Positions 36,043-47,582 of a stretch of DNA of 64,000 nt are shown one piece after another. This DNA is from Anaeramoeba flamelloides (Eukaryota; Metamonada; Anaeramoebidae), in NCBI GenBank assembly GCA_027625915.1, contig JANTQA010000016.1:1679001-1743000 (forward strand), written 5' to 3'. Every line of letters starts with the position of its first letter. The stretch's first letter is position 1. The translations under genes were made by a program, and so were the position numbers. Under the pieces are notes generated by a model. It did not search any database. It had not been told where the DNA came from and saw only the letters and a list, made by a program, of their open reading frames with translations.

Positions 36043-37185
36043 AAAGAATTATTTATAAAAGATATTATTCGTTTTTATAAGATAAAAGCAATACATTTGT
36101 TCATTATTTTATTAATAGCACTAAGTTACTCAAAAATTAATAAAAAAAAAATTCAGAATGTATTTAATTTACAAAAAAATGTTTAATAATATCAAAAGAA
36201 TATTATCAAATAAAATGAATTTCTTTTTAAAAGCATGAGACTATTAAATAAAAACTTATTTACAAAATACCAATAAAACCTGAAATTCCCTTTACTAAAA
36301 TAGAATTTTGAAAAAAAAAAATGATTATAATTATAATTATTTTTTGGGATCTCGAGAATATTGAGTTTGGATACCATTTACCCGAACTTTAGATTTTTAT
36401 ATTTATTTAATATTATATAAATAAAATCTAAAAATAGAAAATCAGGGTAAAAAGTATCGTAAAAAAAGAATTTTAATAAAAAATAATTAATAAATTTACT
36501 TGGAATTATTTTTTTTAGATGTATTTCAGTATAAATTTTAATGGTAAATATTAAATAGAATAACAATTATTCATTGTTTTTATCTATATTTTTTGAGAGA
36601 ATATAAAACTTCATAAAAATAATATAATTTTTAATAAATTTTCACATATTTCAATTTTAGTGGTTGTTCTGACATTGTCAACCCCTTCAATATAAAAGTG
36701 TTATAAAAAGTAATTTGACAAATTCAGATTCAAAAAATCCGAAATAAGTAATTATTGATTTTCATTTTTATTGCTTAAAAGAATTTTATTGAAAAATGTC
36801 TTTTTTTAACATTTAACCAAAAAATAATAAATAATGTTTTTTGGATTTTTTTTTTTAGAATTGGGTTATTTTTCGTTTAAATCACGATTTTGATCTTTAA
36901 ATTATATTGATTTAAAATTCAATTTTGAAATAACCAAAAAGATTGACGAGGTTGAATTTTTTTTGTTGGAAATTGAAAGAGATATTTATTCTAATAAAAA
37001 AAGAAAGAAATTAATTTATTTGAAAAAAAGTCCAATTGAAAATTATTAGCTCCTTTTTTAACCAGTTTTACTTTTTTTTTTTTTGATGAATAATTTTTTA
37101 AATTGAATTATCATTATTTTCTACTCAATAAGATCAAAGAAAAAGAAAAAAAATAACAGAAAAAAAGGAAATATAATTTCATATT

Positions 37186-37671
37186 CAGTAGGGAAAAAAA
37201 TACTGGACATGAAAAAAAATACATGACAAGATTTTTAATTGTGAGTATTAGTAAAATTTTTGTGTAATTTCAATGAAACCCTTATTATAAATAACCAATT
37301 TTTTTATGAGATTAGTAATAAACCTACCTAAAGTTCATTAAAGTAAGGTATCTCTAGAATACTCGAGTAATTGTTGGATAACCTATGTTGATCAACTTTT
37401 TTTGAAAAACAATCCAGTTTTATTGAGGTTTACTAGAGTTTGGAAAATGATAATTATTCTTCTTGTTTTTTGATTGGTTGAATGGTGTTTTGAACAAGTC
37501 TGATTTCATCAATCATCATTCTAATAAGTGGGGGAGTTATAATTGAAAAAGTTCGATTCTTTAAAAAAATAATTTGATTGTAAATAAATGAAATTACACA
37601 ATAATTTTACTAATATTCACAATTAAAAATCTTGTCAGGGATTTTTTTCATATCCGGTATTTTTTTCACTG
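37186..37671. mobile_element. ~490-bp inverted-repeat element, copy 2 of 3 (inverted)
   Basis: Ends CAGTAGGGAAAAAAATACTG and CGGTATTTTTTTCACTG are inverted partners. Inside them are longer arms: GACAAGATTTTTAATTGTGA at the left against its complement CACAATTAAAAATCTTGTC at the right. Arms total roughly 85 bases. The interior is the reverse complement of copies 1 and 3 (for example TTTGGAAAATGATAATTATT). Confidence 0.8.
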
Positions 37672-38536
37672 TTCTAATTAAAAATATATAATAAATTACA
37701 AGTTTGAGAAATTCAAAATATGAAAAATTATTTTGAATTATTATGAAATACCATTAAACTTTAATTTATAAACTCCAATTAATACAAGAAAAACAATCAA
37801 AAAAATGAATTGATACAAAATCCTTCAAAAAATACTTTAATAAACATTTGAGCTTTATTAAAAAGAATCAAAATCAACTTTTTTTTATTCCAAAAATCTA
37901 TTGTTCATGATTATACCTATATGAATTATTGGATTTATAAATATTTTATTTTTGTAATAAATTGAGTAAAAAATTGATTTTCTTTATTTTAATAAAAAAT
38001 TATTTAAATGAACCTATTTCTAATTCCCAAATAATAAATGAGAAAAATCACATTTAGAGATATATATGTGTATACCATACAGTTAATAGTTTAATATAAT
38101 CAACAAAAATGTATCTTCTAATAAACTAAACTTACCGTTGAATCGAAATTAAACACTAAAAATATTTTAATAAAAGAAAGTAAATTATTTGTCAAAAATA
38201 CAATAAATAAATTCTTGATTTTACTAAGTGCATTCCCAAAATATTTTTCTTTTTAGGATAGAGCTTCATATTTACAGATCAAACTAGTTTGAATGGATAC
38301 ACTAAAAAATAATATTAAAAATATTCGAAAAAAATACAATTAATTTTTTTATTTCTTTGATTTTTATTAAGATTATTGTTGAGCTAAATTATTAATTAAT
38401 GAAAATTTTCTGTGATAATAATTATTTATAAAAGAATAAAAGCTCAAGGTAGAAAGTAATAACATTATAAATGATTTGAAGAAAATTAAAAAAAAAAAAA
38501 TTATAATAGTGTATCAAATTAATTATTGACATATTT

Positions 38537-41500
38537 CTAATTTTCAGAAAAAGGATCTGGTATTTCTTCGCATAAATTTGATACATTTTCCCACATACCA
38601 ACTATTTTTCTATGGAATTCAATTTGTCTTCTTGCATATTCTTTCATTAATTTTTGAAAATCTTTCATTCGATGTCTATAAAATAGATCAACTTCAGTTT
38701 TGATAATTATAGCTATTTTAATTGAACGCTCCTTTTTTAAATTCTTTTTTTCATTTAAAAGGGGTTGATTACCTCCACCCAACGTGATAAGCGATGAATC
38801 AAATTTATCAAATCTTTTTAAAAATTCTGTAAAGATATGTGTATATTGGATATACTGTTTAAATAATTGAACAATTTCATAAAATTCATTTTCGCTTAAA
38901 TTCATCCACATTTTACCAATGTTCTCCAAATTTTTACCCATTCCATTCATTCCCTTTTCCAATTTTCGACTTAGAGAATCGTGCTTTCTCCATGAAAAGC
39001 CTAAATGAAGAATTAGTTTATTATTATTGTGATTGTAATTGTTATTATCATTTAAAGGAAAAAAAAAAAAAAAAATTGTTTATTTAATTATTGTTAGACA
39101 AGAAAAGGAATAATAATAAAATAAAAACTCAAATCAATTTTGTACTTTATATTTAAAATATGAACATAAGGAAAAAAGAAGAAGAATATTAATAGTTTTT
39201 TTTATGGATGTCTCCTTCCATTAAAAACGATCGATTATTATTTTATAATAAATTAAAAGAAATAAATTGCAATGAAATAAATTTTAAACTTTGATGGTTT
39301 GAAATTACTATCATTAATTAATAATCATGAAATCTATATTTTTGCTCTTAAATTTAAGAATATCTAGAATGTCGTCAAGTGCATCGGTTTTCCAGGATTC
39401 AAAAAAATAGAGCAAAATCTTTGATTTTACTCAATTCTTTTAAATTCTGGAAAACCTAACAGCATTTTTTTTAATTTAAGAAACGAAAAGAAAATTTGTT
39501 AAATTTTATTTTTATTTCTTTAGGTAAAAAAAAAACCTAACAGCATTTTTCTTGAATTTTTCTATTACATTAAGAAAATCTATTGAATTTCCCCAATAAA
39601 CATAAAATTCAAGAAAACCTAATGACTATTTTCCAGAATTTAAATTAATTCACAAAATAAAAATTTTACTCAATAAATTTAAATTCTGGAAAATATAACT
39701 GTTTTTTTTTTAAATTTGAGATTTAAAAAGAATATTGAGTAATATTTCCGATCAAAACAAGAATTATATATATCTATATGATATCTAAATTGCAATTTAC
39801 ACTTCTTCATCAATAAAAAAAGAATATTAATAGTTTTCTTATTTGGAAAATTGTAATATTTTGAAAAAAATTAAATGTATTTGAAAACAAATTTATGTAG
39901 TCTGTATTAATTGATGAAATTACACAAGAAGCCGTTTTTGTAATCAAAAGTAATAATATTGGAATGTATCAAATGTTTTTTTTTTATTTTATTTTTTTAA
40001 TAAAAATATCCATCTAAAAGTTCATTATGAAAATAGAAAAAGAAACAAATTCTCAATTTTTGAGATTAAATTTCTAAAAATTAAGAGTTGAAACAATTTT
40101 TGCAATGGTAATTACTTAAATAGTGTGTTCTCCAAATTTCTAATTGCTGGAAAATTTTAGAATTTTTTTTTTTTTTTTTTTCTGACAAGTTTGTGTTTGG
40201 TATTTGTATCTTTTTGAACAAGAATCCAATGCTTAGATTTGGAGATAAGCTCATATTTATAAAAAAAATTCAAAAATAATACCATACTAAAACAAAAAGT
40301 GAGGAATAAAAGTTTTTACAAATTGCTGCGAAGAATATTTGACCGAATCTTTAAAGTAGTTTGAGTAATGCTTTGTAAAACTTTTGTTACTCACTTTATT
40401 AAAAATGTTTTAACATATTTTGTAAAAAATTAATAATAATTATGCCAAAAATGGGGAAAAAATCTCAAACCTGATTGTCCACTAGATGTTTCAGTTAAAG
40501 TTTTCCAAGCAGAACCAAATTTAGTCAAGGCGATAGAGTACTCTTTATATCTTTCTAATACTAATTCATAAGCAAACCCATTTATTATTTTCAATTTTTT
40601 TTCGATTTCAATTAAATGCGAACGGAAATCATTGAATTCTTTCAGGATTGATTCCATATTTGTTTCTTGATCTGGTATTTTAACTGTTTTATAAAAAGGT
40701 GGATTTGATTTGTTTTCTTTTTCAATACGCCTTTTCCCCTTTTTCCATAAGGTAAAATCTTCTACCTGTAAAAAGTGTTTTAAAATTGGACAGGAGCAAA
40801 GCACAGGGTGATTTGAACACCGATTCAAAAAAATTGATAAGCCAAACCGTCTTTTTGCAATAAAATCTTCTGTAAAACGCCCCTGGACTTGCTTTTCAGG
40901 TAAAGGTGGTATTGCTATACCGATGTACCTTTCAATCATTCTTGCACGCAACCATAGAAAGTGTTTGTATCTTCTTGATACACGATAAGAACCAGAAATC
41001 ACTTCATATGCAGTATATTTTTTAATTCCTTTATACTTTCCCTTTTTTCCAGATTTTGTAACTTCAATTTTGAATGTCTCGCCAGTTTGTTCCCAACAAA
41101 AGTCATTCTATATTATTAGATAAGAGATATAAAATAAAAAAAAAAAAATGAAAAAATGATTCGTGATTTAAAAATTTTGTTTTTATTAGAAGATTCATAA
41201 AATTCATAAAATAAGGTATTTCCAAAAAAGTGGTGGAATTTTTTTTTACATTTCATATAAAATTCTCTTTGTTTGTGGTTATATTTGTAAAATGATAATA
41301 TAAAACTAAGAGATACATCTTCAAATTTATGAAGACTTTTTCAATTCAAAAAAATATTTCAACAAGCGCAATTTGTTCCAAATACAAGAAAGTAAAATGT
41401 GAAAAATGATACATTTTTTTTTTTTTCAATGTGAAATGATTTTTTATTAGATTTAAACCAATTTTTTGTGAAAATTTCGTTGTCCTTCGAACTGCAATTT

Positions 41501-43067
41501 TCTTTTTTTCTTTTCGTTTTAAATTTATTTTAAATCAAACTTGAGTAGTTCAAAATAAAAAAAAATGAATTATTCCTTAAACTTTTAAAATAAAAAATTG
41601 AAATTGCCCATTTTTTAAAATTATAAAATTGTTGTTTTCTTTTTGGTTCGAATTTATTTGTGACTTTCGTCTAATTTTTTTTTTTTTTGGCTTTAAATAC
41701 AACATTTCATAATAAAACGGATATTAAATGATCATTTTTACGAGAATATGACCAGATTCAAAATTGGAATCTTCTTGTGAAAATGGACATTGTATCTGAA
41801 GAATATATTTAGTACTTGCATCCTTAAATTATTAAAAATTAAATTATTTGGAATTTTTCCCTATATTTTTTTGATTATTTTTATTTGTCTTAATGTTGTA
41901 TTTGGTATATTCGTATTTATAATAACTTGTGAACAATACTCAACAAAATTAAGACTATCGTTTGAGTGAAATTAGAAAAAAAATGAATTTGCTTGTTTTC
42001 AATTTTGTTTCAAAAAGAATTGTTGTTAATACCGATCAAGATCTCAATCATAAAAAAGCAAAACAATTCTTGTGAGGTATGTGTGTGCTGGTATTTGATT
42101 TTTAAACAAGATTAAATTTAAGTTGATTACTGGTATTTGAGATTTAAATGGGATAAGATTTCAAACAGTTTCTCTTTTTTTCGATTCAGAAATCTGAGTT
42201 TAATTTAGGGATTCTTAGTTCACCCAATATACACAAATGTGTGCCATAAAAAAAGAAGACCAAAGAAATAAAAAGAGATCACATTTCAATCTAATTCTTT
42301 AAATTCTCTATTTCCTAATAGAAAAAAAGAGAGAGTACAAATTACAATCTATTTCTTGAAAACTCTATTTGTTCAAGAAAAGAAAAATAGGAAAATGAAA
42401 ATGAAAATTTTTTCCCATTTATGATGCAAATACGAGTAAACCATCTTTATTGCTTTTTCGGAAAATGATTGCTAAACCCTTCTCTTCCTTGGAGATCTAT
42501 TAGACTTTTTGTGAGTGAACAAGAAAGGTTTCAATTTAAAGGTGTTCAGAAAAAAGGGATGCAAAAACTTTTAATTGATTGGTTCGAGAAGAAAACTGTT
42601 TCAAGACTTTTAAATCTATTTTTCAAAGAGAAAACTCGAATGGTTGATTACCTGTCTTTTTTTTTCTTTTTTCAGAAACAAATTACCAATATAAAAAGAA
42701 AAAATAAAAAACAAACATTTATTTTGAATTGTTTGATATTTCCTTCGATAGAATCCGTTTTTGTTGAGTCTATTAATTCTGTTGATTTGAAATCTGTGTT
42801 TGTGTTTTTGTTTGTGTTTTTGTTTGTGTTTGTGTTTGTGTTTGTGTTTATTTCATTTTTGATGGTTGTTTCTTTTGGCTTTTCATAAAGATATTTTACA
42901 CAATAATGCGGGAAAAATCCAATTTCTTGCTCTATTTGGCCAACCCACCATCCAGAAGGATCTTCTTGCAGGACTGCCACAATGTCTCCGTAATTAATTC
43001 TTAATTCATCGTCATTAAGAGGATGATAATCCTGTATTGAAATTGATTTTTGTTCTTGTGAAAACAT
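38537..43067 (-). CDS. SNX9/18/33-type sorting nexin (SH3-PX-BAR)
   Basis: Three exons: 42717-43067, 40471-41107 and 38537-39000, 483 residues; introns of 1609 and 1470 bp. Proteins of this type bind phosphoinositides and curved membrane and promote endocytosis with dynamin and actin regulators. The N-terminal SH3 domain is at about 8-60 (DYHPLNDDELRINYGDIV, then GWWVGQI and GFFPHYCVKYL). An Asn/Thr linker follows, then a PX domain at about 128-215. The PX domain has RRYKHFLWL and PPLPEKQVQGRFTEDFI, strikingly close to the SNX9 family's LPEKQATGRFEEDFI. WKKGKRRIEKE then leads into a BAR region ending HRMKDFQKLMKEYARRQIEF. Phases join exactly at SGQSG|FSWRKH. The donor of exon 1 (AAT|GTTTGT) is inferred, and a small extra exon in intron 1 cannot be excluded. 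Intron 2 contains a hairpin-array repeat. Confidence 0.85.
39370..39720 (+). repeat. Hairpin-array repeat, locus 4, inside the sorting-nexin intron
   Basis: GTCAAGTGCAT leads to about four consecutive hairpins. The first uses GGTTTTCCAGGATTC and AATTCTGGAAAACC. The second uses TTTTTTTAATTTAAGAAA and TTTCTTTAGGTAAAAAAAA. The third uses TTTTCTTGAATTTT and AAAATTCAAGAAAA. The fourth uses TTTTCCAGAATTTAAAT and ATTTAAATTCTGGAAAA. The linker CCTAACAGCATTTTT or CCTAATGA separates them. Confidence 0.75.
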
Positions 43068-43473
43068 TAAATGATACAGGATTTTGAGAATAATAATTTT
43101 AGAAAAAAAATGAAAAAATAATATTTCTAGTTTTTCAAATTCAGTCCCAAAGCATTTAAAGAAATTCATTTATGGTTTTTAAGTCTGTTGAAAAACTATG
43201 ATAAATTTCAGTTGACTTACATGATTTTTCAAATAACAAAGTCTTGAATTAATACACTTTATTTGAAATACTTCTGAATGCACAACATTAAAAAGAAATT
43301 GACCATTTTTAAGGAGTAAATGGTTGTTTTCAAATTAGTCAAATTCTCAAAGTATTGGTATTGGTAATATACCCCATAATATAATAGCGTTCTCGTTCCT
43401 AAGAATAAAAATATCTCTTCATAAAATTATTTTTTCTTTAAGGAATAGGCACATTTTACAATTTTAAAAAATT

Positions 43474-44227
43474 TTAAGGGATTAGTGTCTACGAAGGAGA
43501 AGCCTAGGATCAAAGTATGTTGTTATTGGGCTTAACTGTATTCGTGCTGACCAACTTCAATTGTCTATAAAAAATCGATTCATCAAGTAGTAATATTTGT
43601 TGAACTCATCAATTAAAAATGATCTTCGTATTAGTAAAAAACCTAGCAATTTCAGAATAAAAACGGCATTTCACCATAAATTTTAAGGTAGAATTATCAA
43701 TATTCAGACTACAAAGTCACAAAATATCTTTCTTAAATTTGTGGAGAAATGTTGATTAGTTACTAAAAAATTCGTTTTTTTTAAAAAATTAAATAATTAA
43801 CAAATAAATTTTTTTGACAAATTATTTCTCAGATCATTGAAATATATTGATGCTATAAGTAGCTTTATATCAAAAGCAAACAAAACTAATCAGTCTTTGT
43901 TCTTTTATGTTGATGATTATTGAGGTAATCTTTGAAATTATAAAAATAGTTACTTTTGGAAGTTCTAAATCTAAATAATTCAATACTAGAATACTGTATT
44001 TTGGGTTTCTATTATTTTTATATTTGGAAAAGGAATTAAAAAATTTTTTTCAAAAGTAAAACTTTTTTTAAATTTTTAGTATTAGTAAAAAAATGTAATA
44101 ATTTATTGTGCAATAAGATTTATAATAGATTTTTTAGAGCTATTGTGCCCTGGTGCACTAATATCATTTACCACCAATTACAACACACTTTGATTATAGA
44201 GAAATCTATGGTGACGCTAATCCCTTA
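43474..44227. mobile_element. TTAA-flanked 750-bp element (piggyBac-like target site)
   Basis: TTAA-GGGATTAGTGTC at the left is mirrored by GACGCTAATCCC-TTAA at the right, a 12-base terminal inverted repeat with one mismatch, bordered by TTAA on both sides. TTAA duplications are characteristic of piggyBac-type insertion, but TTAA is common in such DNA. The interior has no intact frame. A similar sequence follows the right TTAA here and another locus (TTAAGTGCAAAAT at 44224 and 47187). Confidence 0.5.
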
Positions 44228-44739
44228 AGTGCAAAATAAACCTTACTGAAGAAAGATTTTGAGATTGTTATCAGATATACTAAAATTTTGGAAACCAAAA
44301 TTCCATTCTTTGCTCTATTTATGAAAAGAAATCAAATCCAAAGGAAATCAGACTTGAATCTTTAATTTTTTGATTTTTTAAACATTTTTTTGATATACAA
44401 TTATTTTTCAATTAAAAAAATGAAAATTTTTAGTTCAATTTCCAAAATATTTTTCAAGTTTATAAGTTGAAGTAAAACCAAAGATCTTTACAACATTGTT
44501 TAGAAATGATATTTTTAGACAATAAATTAAACTTACTGAGTTAACTCTAAGACAAAATTTTTACTCTGGTAATTTGATTGTTGTAGTAATAATTAATATT
44601 CATTTTGAAAATTGAAATAAAATTTTTCGTTTATTAATCAGAAAATAACCGCACTAATTGTTGTTCACAACAATTACTATTCCATAAAAAAGAAATGGAA
44701 GAATATTTATATCCAGATTTCCGAAAAAAATTTTTGAAA

Positions 44740-44940
44740 TACAGTCAGTTTCACTTTTAAGGCACAAACTTTCAACGAAATTTAAGGTACAAAAAAATCT
44801 CAAATTAAGGCACAAGATTTGGAATTTTAATTTTTACAATTTATTTTTACTAGAATCTGAATATTGTGCTTTAATTTGAGATTTTTATTGTGTCTTAAAT
44901 TTCGTTGAAAGTTTGTGCCTTAAAAGTGAAACTGACTGTA
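44740..44940. mobile_element. Foldback MITE, ~200 bp, copy C (best preserved)
   Basis: TA-CAGTCAGTTTCACTTTTAA at the left and TTAAAAGTGAAACTGACTG-TA at the right. The arms continue inward with few mismatches (AAGGCACAAACTTTCAACGA against TCGTTGAAAGTTTGTGCCTT) for roughly 85 bases each, leaving a short centre. A transcript would fold into a long hairpin. No coding capacity. Confidence 0.88.
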
Positions 44941-45333
44941 AAAGAACTTTTCAAATTTTTAATTCTGATAACAAGCTTAAATTATTCATTTTCCTTTTAA
45001 GAATTAGGAGACTTTGATAATTTATTTTAATTCTTGAGATATGAGTATTTTGGAAAACTGAATAAAATTTTCATCTTTTTATTTTACAATTAACAGTATT
45101 TGTAAAACACTCTTTTTACAATGCCTGTATGGATTATTTCAAAAACAGTAAATCAAATTGCTGTAAATTGTAAAATTAAAAAATCAAAATTTTTGTTAAT
45201 CTTTTCAAAAAAAACACACATTCTCATGAAAAAAAATAAATCTTAAGTAACACCAATTTGAGAAGCGAAAATTAACAACAAAAATTGGTTTTAAGGAATC
45301 TCTAATTTTAAATATTACATGATTAATAAGATA

Positions 45334-46288
45334 TACAGTGATGTAAATAACCCGTGTTGAGAACCTTTAACCCATTACAAAAATTTAACTCACATTGATC
45401 AAAATAATGCGTGCACAACGACAATAATCCGTGTTTCAAAATATTATCCGTGCTTTTTATTCTTATACCAAGGCAATGTCCAATCTACTACCCAATAGTA
45501 TACCTAAGTACAAATCAATTTTGAAAGTAAAGGTCTGGTTATTTTTAGTAAAATTTAAATTATTCACGCAAATAGTTGATAATTTTTCATAATATTCTCA
45601 ATTTTTTGAATTTTTTTGTTTTTTTGATGATTAAATTTTGATAAAAAATTAACTCTATTTTTTGAGATAAATTTTCCAATTTGATCCTTCATTTTTAGAA
45701 TTTCTTTTTAAATAATAGAACTTTAAGAAACCATTACCATATTTTTTTAGGGTTTATTAATGGTTTCTTTAATTGGTTAATGTATAGGTCAACTATAACA
45801 AAAAAACACGCTTTTTATTTTGAAACACGCATTAAATTTTTTGGCACACTTTATTTTGACTACAGTCAGGTTTTTTTTCAGACTGGGGTATTTGAAGATA
45901 GAAAGACACTTATAGATTCTTGGTTCAGACTTAAATTAACTTTAGAGGTTAGATCTTTGATAAATTGAAATAGCTCAATAATATTAAATACTTTTGTTTC
46001 CAAAATTTCATCAGATTTACAAAAATTTCTGAGATAAAATATTTATTTTTTTATCAAAATTTAAAAAAGGAAATTTTTGCTCATATTTTTGTCAAAAAAT
46101 TACAATTTAATCTTTCCATATCTTCATAATTCTTTTTTAAAATTTATTTTAAGAACCCTATTTCTTGTTTATATACTGTTTTCATCCCATTGATTTTTTG
46201 TCTTTTATTTCTATAGTCATCCAATATTTTTTTCATGAGTTAAATTTTAGAAATGGGTTAAAGTAAAAAACACAGGTTATTTACTGCT
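45334..46288. mobile_element. Outer ~480-bp TIR element, interrupted by the 481-bp MITE
   Basis: The left end TACAGTGATGTAAATAACCC, continuing through CCTTTAACCCATTACAAAAA and TTTAACTCA, is matched in inverted order at the right: TGAGTTAAATTTTAGAAATG, GGTTAAAG, then ACACAGGTTATTTACTG. The arms are about 50-55 bases long. The 481-bp MITE copy sits just inside the left arm at 45393-45866, so the outer element is the older one. Confidence 0.65.
45393..45866. mobile_element. 481-bp Tc1/mariner-type MITE, copy 2 (nested)
   Basis: Nearly identical along its length to 35562-36042: TTGATCAAAATAATGCGTGC, CCGTGTTTCAAAATATTATC, AGTATACCTAAGTACAAATC and ACACGCATTAAATTTTTTGG occur in both. The left terminal bases are altered. 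It lies within the element 45334-46288. Confidence 0.8.
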
Positions 46289-46534
46289 TAATTTTGAAAA
46301 GCCGAATATAAATTTTGTTCGATTTATTTGTGACAAATAGTGGAGAATTATCATAAACAAATTTGACCAACACTTTTTGAAATTTGTTTTTCCAAGTATC
46401 ATTTGACCAAAAATAACGATAATTTTTGCAAAAATACACTTTTAGTGTCTATTTCTAAACGTCAGGGAAAACTCAAGTCTCAGTTATTTTTTATTTTTTT
46501 TATTTTATTTTTTTTTTAAAAAGACTCTAAAGCT

Positions 46535-47549
46535 ATGGAATGGTTTGCTTGGGGAAAAAATAGGAATTCTTGTTTAGGAGTAAAAAATTCCCAATCAAAT
46601 GTTGATTACCCAGAAAAGGTAACCCAACTCGAAGGTGTTGTAATTCAAGATATGATTGGAGCATCTTATGGATCGATTTTTTTGGATTTCGAGGGAAATG
46701 TGCATATGAAGTATGAAACAGAAAAGGCACCCTTAAAGAAATTTGATGTAGAAAATGTTGTGATGATTTCTGGAGGAGAAAACCATTTTCTTTTACTTAC
46801 CAATAAAAACCAAGTTTATTCTTGGGGCCGCTACAACGATAATGGTAGACTTGGAACAGGTGACACCCGAGTTTATAAAGAACCACACCACTTGAGTTTT
46901 TTTGATGACAAAAACCCAATTTGCGTTTACTGTCAACAATATTCTGCTATGGTTCTTTGTGAAAACAACGATCTTTATGGGTTTGGTGAAAATGGGTAAG
47001 TTTCTTTTTGTTTTTTTTTTTCAAAACAATCCAAATAACTAAAAATGAGAAAAAAATTATTTACAATCCGGATTTGAGCGGCTGTTCATACAACCATTTT
47101 TGCGAGAAGACAACAACCCAAAAATAAACCATACACTCAAAGTATTGTCTCCCGAAAATACACTCCATAATCTAATGGCACTCTAATTAAGTGCAAAATT
47201 ATCTCTGAATAAAATCCTTTTTCATTTTAATTTTTTTGAAAATTCCAAATCTGAACTTTTGAAACAAACAAGTTGAACAAGAAAGAAATCTCCATTGTTA
47301 AAGTTGAATTGGAAAGTTTCAAACAAAAAAAAAAAGATTTCAGAAATCATACCAAAACGAAAAATCAAGAACTTTATGATTACTTTTTCACTTCAAAAAG
47401 AAACCGCAATAATTACCATTTAACAATAACAAAACAAAAAGGAATGAGAATAACAAGAGTACATTTAATATTTCAATTTTAAAAGATTTTTCGTCACATT
47501 TAAACGTGCTTCTAAGAACAATTTGTGGTACTCGATACACGCAATTTAA

Positions 47550-47582
<33 letters not shown>

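Larger units (their letters stand above)
43068..46534. other. Gene-free stretch dominated by mobile-element relics
   Basis: Between the sorting nexin and the RCC1/BTB gene no coding region is supported. Four elements are listed separately: the TTAA-flanked element, the foldback MITE, and a nested pair. The frame at 45780-45968 runs from one element into another and is not a gene. Confidence 0.5.

Noticed and set aside
42469-42888. Plus-strand frame of 139 codons
   Set aside because: It is antisense to the SH3 exon of the sorting nexin, and its Phe/Val-rich end is the complement of the Asn/Thr repeat.
45780-45968. Plus-strand frame of 62 codons
   Set aside because: Runs from the nested MITE into the outer element; no domain and no conservation in the other MITE copy.
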